Below are positions 1 to 7,425 of a DNA stretch of 64,000 nucleotides, one piece after another. The stretch is from a virus. The stretch's first letter is position 1; each line of letters starts with the position of its first letter. The notes beneath the pieces were generated by a model. The model was given only the letters and a program-made list of their open reading frames with translations. It did not search any database and was not told where the DNA came from. Both the position numbers and the translations under genes were made by a program. The stretch is from IMG/VR virus record IMGVR_UViG_3300042731_008016, positions 36,840 through 100,839 of that record. One strand, 5' to 3'.

Positions 1-34
1 AAAACAGGGATAAATTATTTAAGAGAAGTTAACT

Positions 35-472
35 ATGAGCATTAATACGCATAATCTAATTGTAGATTTCGGGAAACATAAGGGTGAGCGATGGACTAGA
101 GTACCAGCAAGTTATCTTAGATGGTTAGTCAATCAACCCGAAGAAATCCCAGGAATGGAAAAAAACAAAGATATTGCAAAAGCTGAACTTGAACGTCGAG
201 GAACTAAGATTGGTAAAGGAATTGTTGAAATTTCAAGTCATGCCATTGATTCGGCAAGCCTTCGGGTAAGAAAAACGTGGCATGAAACCAGTAATAAAGG
301 AGAGGGTCTATACACTTGGCTACTTAGAATTGCTCAAGAAGCAGTCGAGAGTACCAATGAACAACCAGAAAAATTAATATATAAAGGAATTAAATTCGTT
401 TTTAAATGGGGCAATGAATTCCCAGTTTTAAAAACAGTAATGCCAGCTAAACATGAGAGTCACAAAAACTAA
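35..472 (+). CDS. DUF3820-like small protein
   Basis: The N-terminal part (residues about 11-32) reads FGKHKGERWTRVPASYLRWL, matching the pattern of the DUF3820 family: a short beta-hairpin Gly-Lys motif followed by PxxYLxWL. Members are found in phages and next to exonuclease domains, but their reaction is not established. The C-terminal two thirds, including EGLYTWLLRIAQEA, has no family I recognise. The start has a weak purine-rich site (aagagaagt) 4 bases upstream. The 3' end overlaps the VWA gene by 20 bases, suggesting translational coupling. Family call fairly sure, function unknown. Confidence 0.6.
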   Translation: MSINTHNLIVDFGKHKGERWTRVPASYLRWLVNQPEEIPGMEKNKDIAKAELERRGTKIGKGIVEISSHAIDSASLRVRKTWHETSNKGEGLYTWLLRIAQEAVESTNEQPEKLIYKGIKFVFKWGNEFPVLKTVMPAKHESHKN

Positions 473-2168
473 ACTAAAAAAACAAATAAAAGAGCAGATT
501 GCAAGCATGGTCGATGAGTCAGTCGTAGTAGATGACTTTACTTTATCCACTGATTTTGCTGAAGATCTATACGCATTATTTGCAGAAGAAATAAGTAAGC
601 GTGGTATATTTAAAGGCTATTGGGAATTGTTCAAAGATGTAAAAAATCTATTTATTAGATTTAAAATCGGTGAGTTAATGAAGAATGTTGAGTTTTACTC
701 ACGGGTGAGGCAATTCTTTAGATATTTCATAACCTCAAAGCTTTTCTATGAGCTTGATAAGCTTGATGCAATGGAAGCCCTAGAAGCATTTCTAAGAATG
801 TTTCAACCACCTCCACCACCAAATCAACCTCAACCAGGACAAGGCCAAGGAAATGATTCTGAAAATCAAGAAAGTCAACAAGACCAAAATGGTGACGGTC
901 AAGGTAACAGCAAGCAAGATCAAAGCCAGCAAGGTCAAGGAGATCAACAACAAAGTAGTCAAGGTGATGGTGACGGCCAAGACAAACAGGATGGTCAACA
1001 AGGTCAAGGTGAAGGTGATGGAGATGGCAAAGAGAATAATTCAGAAGATGGCAATAGTGAAGAAGATCAAGATGATTCTCCTGGCAAAAGCAAACAACAA
1101 CAGGGTAAAAAACAATCTCAACCTCAAAGCGGTAAAGGACAGGGTGGTAACAGTGAAGGGAAAGGTTCTGGTCAACAGCAACAACAGGGTGGAGATGGCA
1201 ACCAATCACAACAGCCACCAAGACCACCAAGACGCAATACCCAAGATAAACAAGGCTTGAGTGCTGATGAAAAAAATCTTCCTATCGATATGACTAAGTT
1301 TAGACAAAGCCTTCCTAAAATCGAAAAGGCTATTGCTACTGGCATATTTGATAAAAACGATGTGAAAAAATACCTAAATAAAAATGCTGGTATTGCCGAA
1401 AATGAACTTAAAGTTCACAACGTTATGGAAATCATTGACAAAATCTCAAGAAATGTTCGTGAACGTGATATGGATATTTTATATGTAGCCAGAATGAAAG
1501 AGGTTACTGAACGCTATCGTAGAGACGAAGTAATTAGTAGTGTTCCCTACCCAGATGATGAAATGACTATCAAAAATATTGAAGACTCAAATGAATTACT
1601 CAGGGTATTGCCAACAGAATTTATTCACGACGATGACGTCTTTATGCAAAAGTTTGTTAAAAAAGAATTGCAAATTAAGGACTATCAAGCTAGACGTTTA
1701 AAAAGACAAGTTTTATATCTCTTGATTGATGTTTCTGGAAGCATGAGGGGTTCAAGAAATGTCTACGCATCAGGAGTAGCTTTAGCTTTTGTTAGACAAG
1801 CTGTAACTGAAGGCTCTACTTATTTCCTACGCTTCTTTGACCACGGAATTAAACAACTAAATACGGTCACTAATGAAAAAGAGGCAGAAAAAATGATGGA
1901 TACTCTTATTAGACAACCTTACTCTGGGGGTGGTACCAGTATCAGCAATGCTCTTAGAACAGCAGTGAAGGATATTACTTCTGATCCTGAAGGATTTGAG
2001 AAAGCTGAAATCATGCTTATCACTGATGGTGAAGATAGTGTTGATTTATCTAAAAAAGATCTCAAAAAGATTAGGCTACACTCTACAGTCATAGAGGGTA
2101 ATAATAGAGACCTTGAAGAGTTATCTAACAGTTATGTAGAGCTCAGAGAAAGAGACTTTAAGAGTTGA
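453..2168 (+). CDS. VWA-domain (CobT-like) metal-binding protein with long low-complexity linker
   Basis: A 571-residue protein. Residues about 1-118 are helical; about 118-270 are an extreme Gln/Gly/Asp/Ser/Lys linker opening with a proline run; about 420-571 form a von Willebrand A domain. The metal-ion-dependent adhesion site is complete: DVSGSMRG near residue 426, GGGTSIS near 492 and ITDGED near 524. This layout, acidic linker then C-terminal VWA, is typical of CobT/YehP-type proteins that partner with MoxR-class AAA+ ATPases to remodel complexes. No AAA+ partner of that class lies downstream; one could precede the window. Role in the phage is unknown; the VWA call itself is firm. Confidence 0.8.
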   Translation: MRVTKTKLKKQIKEQIASMVDESVVVDDFTLSTDFAEDLYALFAEEISKRGIFKGYWELFKDVKNLFIRFKIGELMKNVEFYSRVRQFFRYFITSKLFYELDKLDAMEALEAFLRMFQPPPPPNQPQPGQGQGNDSENQESQQDQNGDGQGNSKQDQSQQGQGDQQQSSQGDGDGQDKQDGQQGQGEGDGDGKENNSEDGNSEEDQDDSPGKSKQQQGKKQSQPQSGKGQGGNSEGKGSGQQQQQGGDGNQSQQPPRPPRRNTQDKQGLSADEKNLPIDMTKFRQSLPKIEKAIATGIFDKNDVKKYLNKNAGIAENELKVHNVMEIIDKISRNVRERDMDILYVARMKEVTERYRRDEVISSVPYPDDEMTIKNIEDSNELLRVLPTEFIHDDDVFMQKFVKKELQIKDYQARRLKRQVLYLLIDVSGSMRGSRNVYASGVALAFVRQAVTEGSTYFLRFFDHGIKQLNTVTNEKEAEKMMDTLIRQPYSGGGTSISNALRTAVKDITSDPEGFEKAEIMLITDGEDSVDLSKKDLKKIRLHSTVIEGNNRDLEELSNSYVELRERDFKS

Positions 2169-2193
2169 TAGAACTCTTGATTTATGGTATAAT
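2165..2193 (+). promoter_or_regulatory. sigma-70-type promoter
   Basis: -35 TTGATA at 2165-2170, 17-bp spacer, -10 TATAAT at 2188-2193, with an extended -10 TGG just upstream. The -35 overlaps the stop region of the VWA gene, and the promoter drives the small genes starting at 2217. The same TGGTATAAT core recurs at 9181, 13078 and 27359. Confidence 0.8.
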
Positions 2194-2216
2194 AAATTAG
2201 TAAAATAAGGAGAATT

Positions 2217-2510
2217 ATGAACGAAACTATATATAGAGAAGCAGATTTAGACTATATCTTCATAAGAACCCAGTCACCTGATGGACACTGGGGAAATTCC
2301 TCCCTCAAAGAAGCCTCTGATAAACAATTTTTAGATTGGCTTACACATAAATTTGGACCATTACAAAACTTGGAAAAAATCATCCCTCCTGGAATAATCT
2401 GGACAGCAGATAAAAGAGTCAAGTTATTAAACGATCTTCAAGAAAGGCTTGGTTTTTCTGCAGCTATGATTAAAAGAGAAGCACGTGACGAATTTAATAA
2501 AAATATTTAA
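2217..2510 (+). CDS. hypothetical protein, 97 aa
   Basis: First gene behind the promoter at 2165-2193, with a clear Shine-Dalgarno (ataaggag) 6 bases before ATG. Soluble, charged, without membrane segments or cysteine clusters. Contains aromatic-rich segments (SPDGHWGNSS, HKFGPLQNL) and a basic C-terminal helix. I do not recognise the family. It heads a run of small early genes leading to the Gp157-like gene, a position typical of host-takeover or DNA-metabolism accessory genes (inference from position only). Confidence 0.6.
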   Translation: MNETIYREADLDYIFIRTQSPDGHWGNSSLKEASDKQFLDWLTHKFGPLQNLEKIIPPGIIWTADKRVKLLNDLQERLGFSAAMIKREARDEFNKNI

Positions 2511-2520
2511 AAGGAGAATT

Positions 2521-2796
2521 ATGCTCACACCAAAATATATTGTCAAAAGAGATACCCCAGAACTCAAAAAAGGGGCAATTTTAGAAGTTGATGGGTGCTA
2601 TTCAAATGGTGATTATGAATATACTTGTGAAGATAAATCATCTTGTAAATACGAAGATCAAGGTGGTGTTACTTATTCTAAATCAGTTGTTGAGAAACAG
2701 CCGAAATGGTTTGAAAAAGTAAGCCCAGTTTGGCTCACCAAAGACCAAATGAAAAAATTAAATAAGATTTTAAATTTAGGTAAAAAAAGAAAATAA
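2521..2796 (+). CDS. hypothetical protein, 91 aa
   Basis: I chose the ATG at 2521 because AAAGGAGAA sits 5-6 bases upstream; an in-frame start at 2485 exists inside the preceding gene but has no ribosome site. The protein begins MLTPKYIVKRDTPELKKGA and contains three cysteines in YTCEDKSSCKYE. The opening resembles short SH3-like beta modules (inference, weak). Ends in a lysine-rich tail. No recognised family. Confidence 0.55.
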   Translation: MLTPKYIVKRDTPELKKGAILEVDGCYSNGDYEYTCEDKSSCKYEDQGGVTYSKSVVEKQPKWFEKVSPVWLTKDQMKKLNKILNLGKKRK

Positions 2797-2836
2797 GGAA
2801 ATCTTTATTATCATTTAACAAAGAAAAGGAGAATAT

Positions 2837-3355
2837 ATGAACGAAGATAATCAACTAGAACAATTAATTGAAGAGCTTGAGATCGATCAAGATCAAGTCA
2901 AACCTATTGAGCTTGGTAAGGGATTAATCGAATATCGAAAATATCTTTGGGCTCTAAAGTTCATTAATGAAAAAATCGATAGATTAAAAGCTTATAAACT
3001 GGAGGTCACAAATGATATCGATCAAGCAATTGCTACCCAAGAAAATAACGTGGCAAGGATTAAAGACGTTATTGAAAAATCTATCATTGCTGACCCAATT
3101 GCGGATCGCACTAAGTCTGGAGGACGAACACTTAGTTTGCCAGATATCGCTACCGTCTCTCTCAGCAAACTCTCAGAAAAAATCGACATCGAAGACCCAG
3201 AAGCAGTCTTAGATGAGCTTGGTGAAGAATATAAAAAAGTTAAAGTTTCTCTAGATACTTCCAAGGCTAAAAAACATATTCAAGAAACTGGAATATTACC
3301 TAAAGGTGCCAGTAAACGAGAAGCTAGAACTTTATCAATTAGATTTAAACGATAG
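2837..3355 (+). CDS. Gp157-like phage protein
   Basis: 172 residues with the layout of the siphovirus Gp157 family: an N-terminal coiled coil (residues about 30-85, EKIDRLKAYKLEVTNDIDQA) followed by a beta-rich region beginning RTKSGGRTLSLPDIATVSL and a C-terminal segment with LDTSKAKKHIQETGILPKGA. Gp157 proteins are common in early phage regions near recombination genes; one was linked to phage resistance in Streptococcus thermophilus, but the molecular role is unclear. Good ribosome site (aaaaggaga) upstream. Family assignment fairly confident. Confidence 0.75.
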   Translation: MNEDNQLEQLIEELEIDQDQVKPIELGKGLIEYRKYLWALKFINEKIDRLKAYKLEVTNDIDQAIATQENNVARIKDVIEKSIIADPIADRTKSGGRTLSLPDIATVSLSKLSEKIDIEDPEAVLDELGEEYKKVKVSLDTSKAKKHIQETGILPKGASKREARTLSIRFKR

Positions 3356-3363
3356 GAGGATTT

Positions 3364-3591
3364 ATGGAAGTCAAAGTATTAGACAAACTTTATAAAATAG
3401 TAAGTGAATTCCAGGGACAAACCCTAGAAAACGTGGCTTTCTTAAAAAAGACAGTCCACGGAAAGGAGATACTAACTGCAGAACTTACATTTAAAGATCA
3501 AGCAGATGTCAGCAGAATAATGGTGTTTGCTTTAGATCAAGAATTAACTGAAGGAGATCACGTAGAAATGGTAGAAAAACTTCTTCAGTAA
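3364..3591 (+). CDS. hypothetical protein, 75 aa
   Basis: Starts 8 bases after the Gp157-like gene with a strong site (aggagg) spaced 5-6 bases from the ATG. Predicted soluble alpha/beta miniprotein with no cysteines or membrane segment. Not recognised. Co-transcribed with its neighbours by position. Confidence 0.55.
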   Translation: MEVKVLDKLYKIVSEFQGQTLENVAFLKKTVHGKEILTAELTFKDQADVSRIMVFALDQELTEGDHVEMVEKLLQ

Positions 3592-3627
3592 AAATTATTA
3601 TAAGAGAATTTAAAAAGGAAAATTAAT

Positions 3628-4278
3628 ATGCCAATATCAGAAAAAGTACAAATCAATCCCCTAAAGATCAAAGTAATTGATGTTACCATTGTTGGTACTA
3701 CTAGCATGATTCAGCATCGTTTTGGTCAAAAAGCTAGAATGCAGATTCTAGAAAAACAAATGAGAACTGCTAAAACTGGGAAAAAGCCAGTAAGAGATCC
3801 AAATAATGAATTTGAGCAAGGCTTACATGTCATGGAGGAAGGTAAGTTTACCTACACAAATAAAGAGAATCCTGGATTGGGTGAAGTTAAGTTCACTGGT
3901 AAAGTTGGATTCCCAGCCTTCGGAGTAAAAGCAGCTATAGTTGCAGCAGCTCGAAATGTAGATGATCTTCCAATGACTCTATTAAGAGGGGCTCTTTTCC
4001 TTAAAGGTGATGAAAACGATTTAATTGAGGTCGAATACAAAAAACTCATTATGAGGGAACATACTGTAGTTATTGGAAGAGGAACTACCGATCTAAGATA
4101 TCGCCCAGAATTGAGAGACTGGACAATGAAATTACAAATTGAATTTAACTCTGACGTTTTAACCGTTTCAGAAGTTATCAATCTGCTTTCAATTGCTGGA
4201 TTCAGTGTTGGTTTGGCAGAGATGAGACCTGGAAAGACTGGTGGAAACTACGGGAAATTCGAAGTAAAGGAGCAATAA
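3628..4278 (+). CDS. conserved phage protein of unknown function, 216 aa
   Basis: Pattern includes VDVTIVGTTSMIQHRF near the N-terminus, VGFPAFGVKAAIVAAAR in the middle and a C-terminal NLLSIAGFSVGLAEMRPGK followed by GNYGKFEV. I associate this arrangement with a protein often found next to Gp157/recombination genes in phages, but no activity is known to me. Preceded by aaaaggaaa as ribosome site. The following gene starts one base after this stop, so the two are probably made together. Existence is firm, function unknown. Confidence 0.65.
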   Translation: MPISEKVQINPLKIKVIDVTIVGTTSMIQHRFGQKARMQILEKQMRTAKTGKKPVRDPNNEFEQGLHVMEEGKFTYTNKENPGLGEVKFTGKVGFPAFGVKAAIVAAARNVDDLPMTLLRGALFLKGDENDLIEVEYKKLIMREHTVVIGRGTTDLRYRPELRDWTMKLQIEFNSDVLTVSEVINLLSIAGFSVGLAEMRPGKTGGNYGKFEVKEQ

Positions 4279-4279
4279 A

Positions 4280-4732
4280 ATGTCTAAGCTAAAAAGAGTA
4301 GAAAAAATTGCAATTGTCTGTGAAAAGATTGAGAAAAGAGATGGTATTCTCACTCCTCAGGCGGTTGTTGATGAAGCAAAATCATCTACATGTCTAATTC
4401 ACGATATGTTTGATTGGAATGATATTAGTGCTTCAGAAAAATATCGACTCGGACAAGCTAGAAAACTAATTAAAGAAGTAACTATTACTTACGAAAACAA
4501 AGAGATTCATAGTTATCAAAATGTTTTACTTAAAATTCAAAATCAGCAAGTTCAAGGTTATGCTTCAACTGTAAACATTTTGCAAAATGATGATTTGCGA
4601 AAACAAGTAATAGCAAAAGCTTTACAAGAACTTTTGTACTGGCAAGCTGAATATGCTAAATACAAAGAATTAGCTGATTTAGTTGATGCTGATAAATTAA
4701 ACAGTCTTAGCAAAAAACATAAAACTAAATAA
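4280..4732 (+). CDS. conserved phage protein of unknown function, 150 aa
   Basis: Contains ILTPQAVVDEAKSS then HDMFDWNDISASEKYRLGQARKLI, a pattern I recognise from phage hypothetical proteins encoded beside the preceding type of protein (LTPxAVVxxA, FxWxD, YRLxQAR). The helical C-terminus is rich in Gln and Leu. Probably a DNA-metabolism accessory by association. It is the last gene before the G-rich non-coding element. Confidence 0.6.
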   Translation: MSKLKRVEKIAIVCEKIEKRDGILTPQAVVDEAKSSTCLIHDMFDWNDISASEKYRLGQARKLIKEVTITYENKEIHSYQNVLLKIQNQQVQGYASTVNILQNDDLRKQVIAKALQELLYWQAEYAKYKELADLVDADKLNSLSKKHKTK

Positions 4733-4748
4733 AAGATAAGCTCTTTAA

Positions 4749-5145
4749 CAATTAAATAAGTGACTATTGAGGCAGGTGTGTTAAGGCACGCTGAAATACG
4801 TTGTGTGTCGGTTCGGGCTGGGTGAGATAAGTCCAGATTGGGTAAGGCAGGTCAGTTAGGATTTGGTAGATAGTGCAGCGATCAGATGAGCTCTGGAGGG
4901 ATCAGGTTAGGTTTGGCAGGTAAGTTGGGTTGGGTTGGGTAGAGAATTGTTTAGTTACGGTCCGATAAGGCAGGTGTGATGGGTTTGGTTCCGATATGAT
5001 GGAGTGCGGTTAGTTCTGGCAGGTGGGTTGGGCTGAAATGTGTCGGCAATGGACAGGTGGGTTATGGCAGGTGGAATTAGTTGCGATGTGTTCGGTTCAG
5101 GAGCGTTGCGATTAGGTGGGGTTTGATGTGTCACTTATTTAATTG
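4749..5145 (+). other. G-rich non-coding element bounded by a 16-bp inverted repeat (structured RNA or replication/partition locus)
   Basis: This is the longest stretch without a gene apart from the RNA island. Perfect 16-bp arms (CAATTAAATAAGTGAC) lie at 4749-4764 and, inverted, at 5130-5145. Between them the + strand is extremely G-rich and C-poor: by hand, 97 G and 24 C in 4801-5040, while flanking DNA is AT-rich. GGCAGGT recurs six times and there is a triple TTGGG run at 4925-4939. No ORF of note fits. If transcribed, the arms would close a roughly 400-nt RNA; as DNA, it could be an origin prone to R-loops or quadruplexes, or a ParB-type centromere. The ParB-like gene starts 44 bases downstream. 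Confidence 0.6.
4771..5072 (+). repeat. degenerate GGCAGGT repeat family inside the G-rich element
   Basis: Exact GGCAGGT copies start at 4771, 4846, 4915, 4969, 5018 and 5066, with a variant GGACAGGT at 5051. Spacing shrinks from 75 to 48 bases. Several copies continue as GTNNGTTNGG, giving loose units of 48-75 bases. GCTGAAAT also recurs (4790, 5032) followed by a TGTGTCGG-like word. Copy-to-copy identity is too low for a tandem or CRISPR array. Confidence 0.65.
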
Positions 5146-5188
5146 AAAATTGTTAAAATAAAATTGTGTTAATTAATTAGGAGTAAAT

Positions 5189-6073
5189 ATGGAAGAACAA
5201 AAAATATTAATAGTTCCAATCGGCTCTATTAGACCAGATCCAGATCAACCAAGAAAAACATTTCTTGATAGTCATATTAACAGTCTAGCTCAAAGCATAA
5301 AGCAAGAAGGATTCATAAATGAGATTGAAATTGATGTTAATAACATGATTGTTACTGGAGAATGTAGATGGAGAGCTGCTAAAAAGCTTAATCTTACTGA
5401 AGTTCCGATAAAAATAAACGAAACACAGTTCACATCGTACACCAGATTACGAAGACAAATGGCTGAGAATGCCCACCAATCTGGGGCATCATACGAAAGA
5501 GCAATGAATCCTTTGGAAATAGCTGAGGGTTACGCTAGATTAATTAAGCTTAAAACTGGAAAAGATTGTCGGCCTGGCCAACAATCTCGTGAAGAATCTT
5601 ACGGTTTAATAAAAGGGGTTGCCTCTGAATTAGGTCTCCATAGATCGACAGTTTATGAATATTTAGAATTAATTGAACAACCAAAGGAACTTAAAAAAGC
5701 AATTGTCGAGAAGGGATTGCCACGAACTTATATTAGAGAAATTGAAAAAGCTCCTGAAGAAATCAAACCAGCACTTCAGAAAAAAGCAGTTGAGGGTGGT
5801 TATTCAAGCAGAAGAGAAATCAAAGAAGACGTTAAGTTAGCCAAAGATCATCCCGATGTTGCTGAAAAAGTTATTCCTAGACAAACTCCAGAAGCAGCTA
5901 AAAAAGAATCTATTGGAGGAGGAAGGTTGCTTACTTGGATCAGTGAGGGAGTTTTGGCTTTGAGAGCAATTCCTAGAAGAGAAATAAGAATTGAAGAAAA
6001 AGGAGCAGTTGAACAACAGCTTGAATGGATAGTAGAAAAAATCAACGCTTGGCAGCGTGATGAAAAAGTCTAA
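5189..6073 (+). CDS. ParB/Spo0J-like nuclease-HTH protein
   Basis: 294 residues. The N-terminal ParB domain shows IGSIRPDPDQPRKTF (residues about 9-24), SLAQSIKQEGFINEI and the box TGECRWRAAKKL (canonical GERRWRA, here with Cys for the first Arg). A helix-turn-helix follows (GVASELGLHRSTVYEYLEL). Such proteins bind centromere-like sites or act as CTP-dependent clamps, or in phages regulate transcription. No ParA is present in the window, so a pure partition role is unproven. The gene follows the G-rich element directly, making that element a candidate binding site (inference). Ribosome site taggag, 6 bases before ATG. Confidence 0.8.
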   Translation: MEEQKILIVPIGSIRPDPDQPRKTFLDSHINSLAQSIKQEGFINEIEIDVNNMIVTGECRWRAAKKLNLTEVPIKINETQFTSYTRLRRQMAENAHQSGASYERAMNPLEIAEGYARLIKLKTGKDCRPGQQSREESYGLIKGVASELGLHRSTVYEYLELIEQPKELKKAIVEKGLPRTYIREIEKAPEEIKPALQKKAVEGGYSSRREIKEDVKLAKDHPDVAEKVIPRQTPEAAKKESIGGGRLLTWISEGVLALRAIPRREIRIEEKGAVEQQLEWIVEKINAWQRDEKV

Positions 6074-6075
6074 AT

Positions 6076-6264
6076 ATGACTCAACCAGTGCCTTATGAGC
6101 AACCAAATAATAATCAGACAATGCAGATTTGTCAGAGGTGCTTTGAACATGTAGCTTTAAAAATCTGTGCTAAATGCGGTTGCCCACTTTGCACTGAATG
6201 TTGGCCTAAACATATTTGTAATCAACCAGATCTAGGAGATAAAGAAGACAAAATAATAAACTAA
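6076..6264 (+). CDS. small B-box-like zinc-binding protein
   Basis: 62 residues with a dense cysteine pattern, CQRCFEHVALKICAKCGCPL followed by CTECWPKHIC, consistent with one or two zinc sites of treble-clef or B-box type. Such minidomains mediate protein contacts; the partner is unknown. Begins two bases after the ParB-like stop. Confident that it is a real metal-binding protein, not about function. Confidence 0.65.
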   Translation: MTQPVPYEQPNNNQTMQICQRCFEHVALKICAKCGCPLCTECWPKHICNQPDLGDKEDKIIN

Positions 6265-6389
6265 TGTCAAAAAGCAAAAAGAAAAAAAACCTAACTAAAA
6301 AAAGGCGAAAACGCCTAAAAAAGAAAATTAGAAAAGAAAAGAAAAGAGGTGATGATTATGTCAAAAGTTTATGTCAAACGAAACCTTAA
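6264..6389 (+). CDS. possible 41-aa very basic peptide
   Basis: An ATG overlapping the last base of the preceding stop opens MSKSKKKKNLTKKRRKRLKK and continues to a stop at 6389, overlapping the next gene by 32 bases in another frame. About half the residues are Lys or Arg. It could be a nucleic-acid-binding peptide or only AT-rich chance; the stop-start overlap favours a real coupled gene. Confidence 0.3.
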   Translation: MSKSKKKKNLTKKRRKRLKKKIRKEKKRGDDYVKSLCQTKP

Positions 6390-6702
6390 ATATTATAGTT
6401 GGTCAATTGAAAGTGAGGGTAATAACCTACCTTACTTAGTCATTCACGATAAAAGAAATGACATCACTATTAAGATAGATAAGGTTTATACAATGTCTCT
6501 TCATAAATTTATTCCAAATTATTTGGACAAATTGAGAATACTTCAAGGTAAGTCACTGAGAACCAAAATGTCCAAGATGAAAAAAAAGTATAAAGAATCA
6601 ATGGCCAAACAAAAGGCAAAGGTAAAAGCTGTCAAAAATAGACAAGCCTCACTTTTCACAAAGGCCAGAAAGGTTAAAAATGAAAGAGAAACAAGAAGAT
6701 AG
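6358..6702 (+). CDS. hypothetical protein, 114 aa
   Basis: I chose the ATG at 6358 because AGAGGTG lies 7 bases upstream; GTG at 6349 and ATG at 6352 are possible but fall inside that site. An N-terminal beta-rich half (YVKRNLKYYSWSIESEGN) is followed by a strongly basic helical tail (KMSKMKKKYKESMAKQKAK) that could bind nucleic acid. No family recognised. Confidence 0.55.
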   Translation: MSKVYVKRNLKYYSWSIESEGNNLPYLVIHDKRNDITIKIDKVYTMSLHKFIPNYLDKLRILQGKSLRTKMSKMKKKYKESMAKQKAKVKAVKNRQASLFTKARKVKNERETRR

Positions 6703-6781
6703 AATAAGAGATTTTTGTGAAATATGGGCAAGCAGTAATAAAGATATAAAAAACTATGAAAATATTCGCAGTTGGAGATAA
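6680..6781 (+). CDS. possible 33-aa peptide
   Basis: Short frame beginning MKEKQEDRIRDFCEIW, overlapping the end of the preceding gene by 23 bases. It runs through the stretch that, in another frame, encodes the phosphatase stub at 6756-6785. No ribosome site. It may be the C-terminal part of a gene disrupted when the LAGLIDADG gene arrived, or noise. Confidence 0.25.
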   Translation: MKEKQEDRIRDFCEIWASSNKDIKNYENIRSWR

Positions 6782-6785
6782 GTAA
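6756..6785 (+). pseudogene. 5' stub of a phosphatase gene interrupted by the LAGLIDADG gene
   Basis: ATG at 6756 reads MKIFAVGDK then stop. Six of the seven residues KIFAVGD correspond to RIFCVGD at the start of the intact phosphatase at 7409, ending exactly before the metal-binding I-H-G of its GDIHG motif. Bases differ at most third codon positions between the two copies. I read it as the original 5' end, left behind by insertion of the nuclease gene at the GDIHG codons, while a recoded 5' end sits beyond it. The match is short, so chance is possible. Confidence 0.5.
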
Positions 6786-6786
6786 T

Positions 6787-7425
6787 ATGAAAAATATTTA
6801 TATTATTCAAGATGATAATATTAGAGTTCTTTTTGGAACTCTTTTAGGCGATGCTTATTTCCCTAAATTGGCATTTAAACAACAAAATAGAAAAATAGCA
6901 TGGGAACATACTGATAAACAAAGAGATTACGCTATTTGGAAAGCAAGAAGAATTGGATTTCAATGGAATAAATATGAAAGAAAAAGACTTGATAAAAGAA
7001 CCAATAAAACATATAAATCAATTACGATAGTATTACGGGCAAATGAATCGTTTAATAAGATTTACAAAATCTTTTGTCCAAAAAGCAAGAAGATAGTTAC
7101 AAATGATATTCTAAGTTATTTATCTAAAGAAGCTGTTGCTATTTGGTATTGTGATGATGGGAATTTATATCAAAATAAAGATACTAATCATTTAACATTA
7201 TCTATACAATCTTTTAAAAATAAACAGTTAATTATTGACTTCTTTAAAAGAAAATTTAGTGTTAATTTTAAATTAAATGATGGAGCAATTAGATTAGTTA
7301 ATAAAAACGAGATCAGAAAATTTATTGATTCAATAAAACCTTATGTTCCAATCATGATGCAATACAAAATAGATTTTGTTGATTATAAAACGTATAAAGG
7401 ACGATATTATGGTAAAGACAGATAG
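6787..7425 (+). CDS. free-standing LAGLIDADG homing endonuclease
   Basis: 212 residues from the ATG at 6787, which has GGAG 9 bases upstream; a TTG at 6772 is less likely. Two motifs typical of this group are visible: [11 protein letters not shown] near residue 13 and [11 protein letters not shown] near residue 120, each ending in the acidic metal ligand. Members cut a long DNA target and spread by repair of the break. The 3' end overlaps the phosphatase start by 17 bases, and a phosphatase-like stub lies immediately upstream, so the gene appears inserted in that locus. Unlike five other homing genes here it has a normal ribosome site. Confidence 0.8.
   Translation: MKNIYIIQDDNIRVLFGTLLGDAYFPKLAFKQQNRKIAWEHTDKQRDYAIWKARRIGFQWNKYERKRLDKRTNKTYKSITIVLRANESFNKIYKIFCPKSKKIVTNDILSYLSKEAVAIWYCDDGNLYQNKDTNHLTLSIQSFKNKQLIIDFFKRKFSVNFKLNDGAIRLVNKNEIRKFIDSIKPYVPIMMQYKIDFVDYKTYKGRYYGKDR

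Noticed and set aside
727-1230. Long open frames on the minus strand and in another + frame across the VWA linker
   Set aside because: They are by-products of the repetitive CAA/GGT/GAT codons of the Gln/Gly/Asp linker; their products are low-complexity and no start signals precede them.
4771-5072. CRISPR array or simple tandem repeat in the G-rich element
   Set aside because: Only a 7-base core is shared, spacing varies from 48 to 75 bases, and the rest of each unit differs; no direct repeat of CRISPR length exists.
4749-5145. Retron-type msr-msd RNA
   Set aside because: The flanking inverted repeat is suggestive, but no reverse transcriptase gene is present in the window.
5189-6073. A complete plasmid-style ParAB partition system
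   Set aside because: Only the ParB-like gene is visible; there is no ParA ATPase in the window, so a phage-plasmid lifestyle cannot be claimed.
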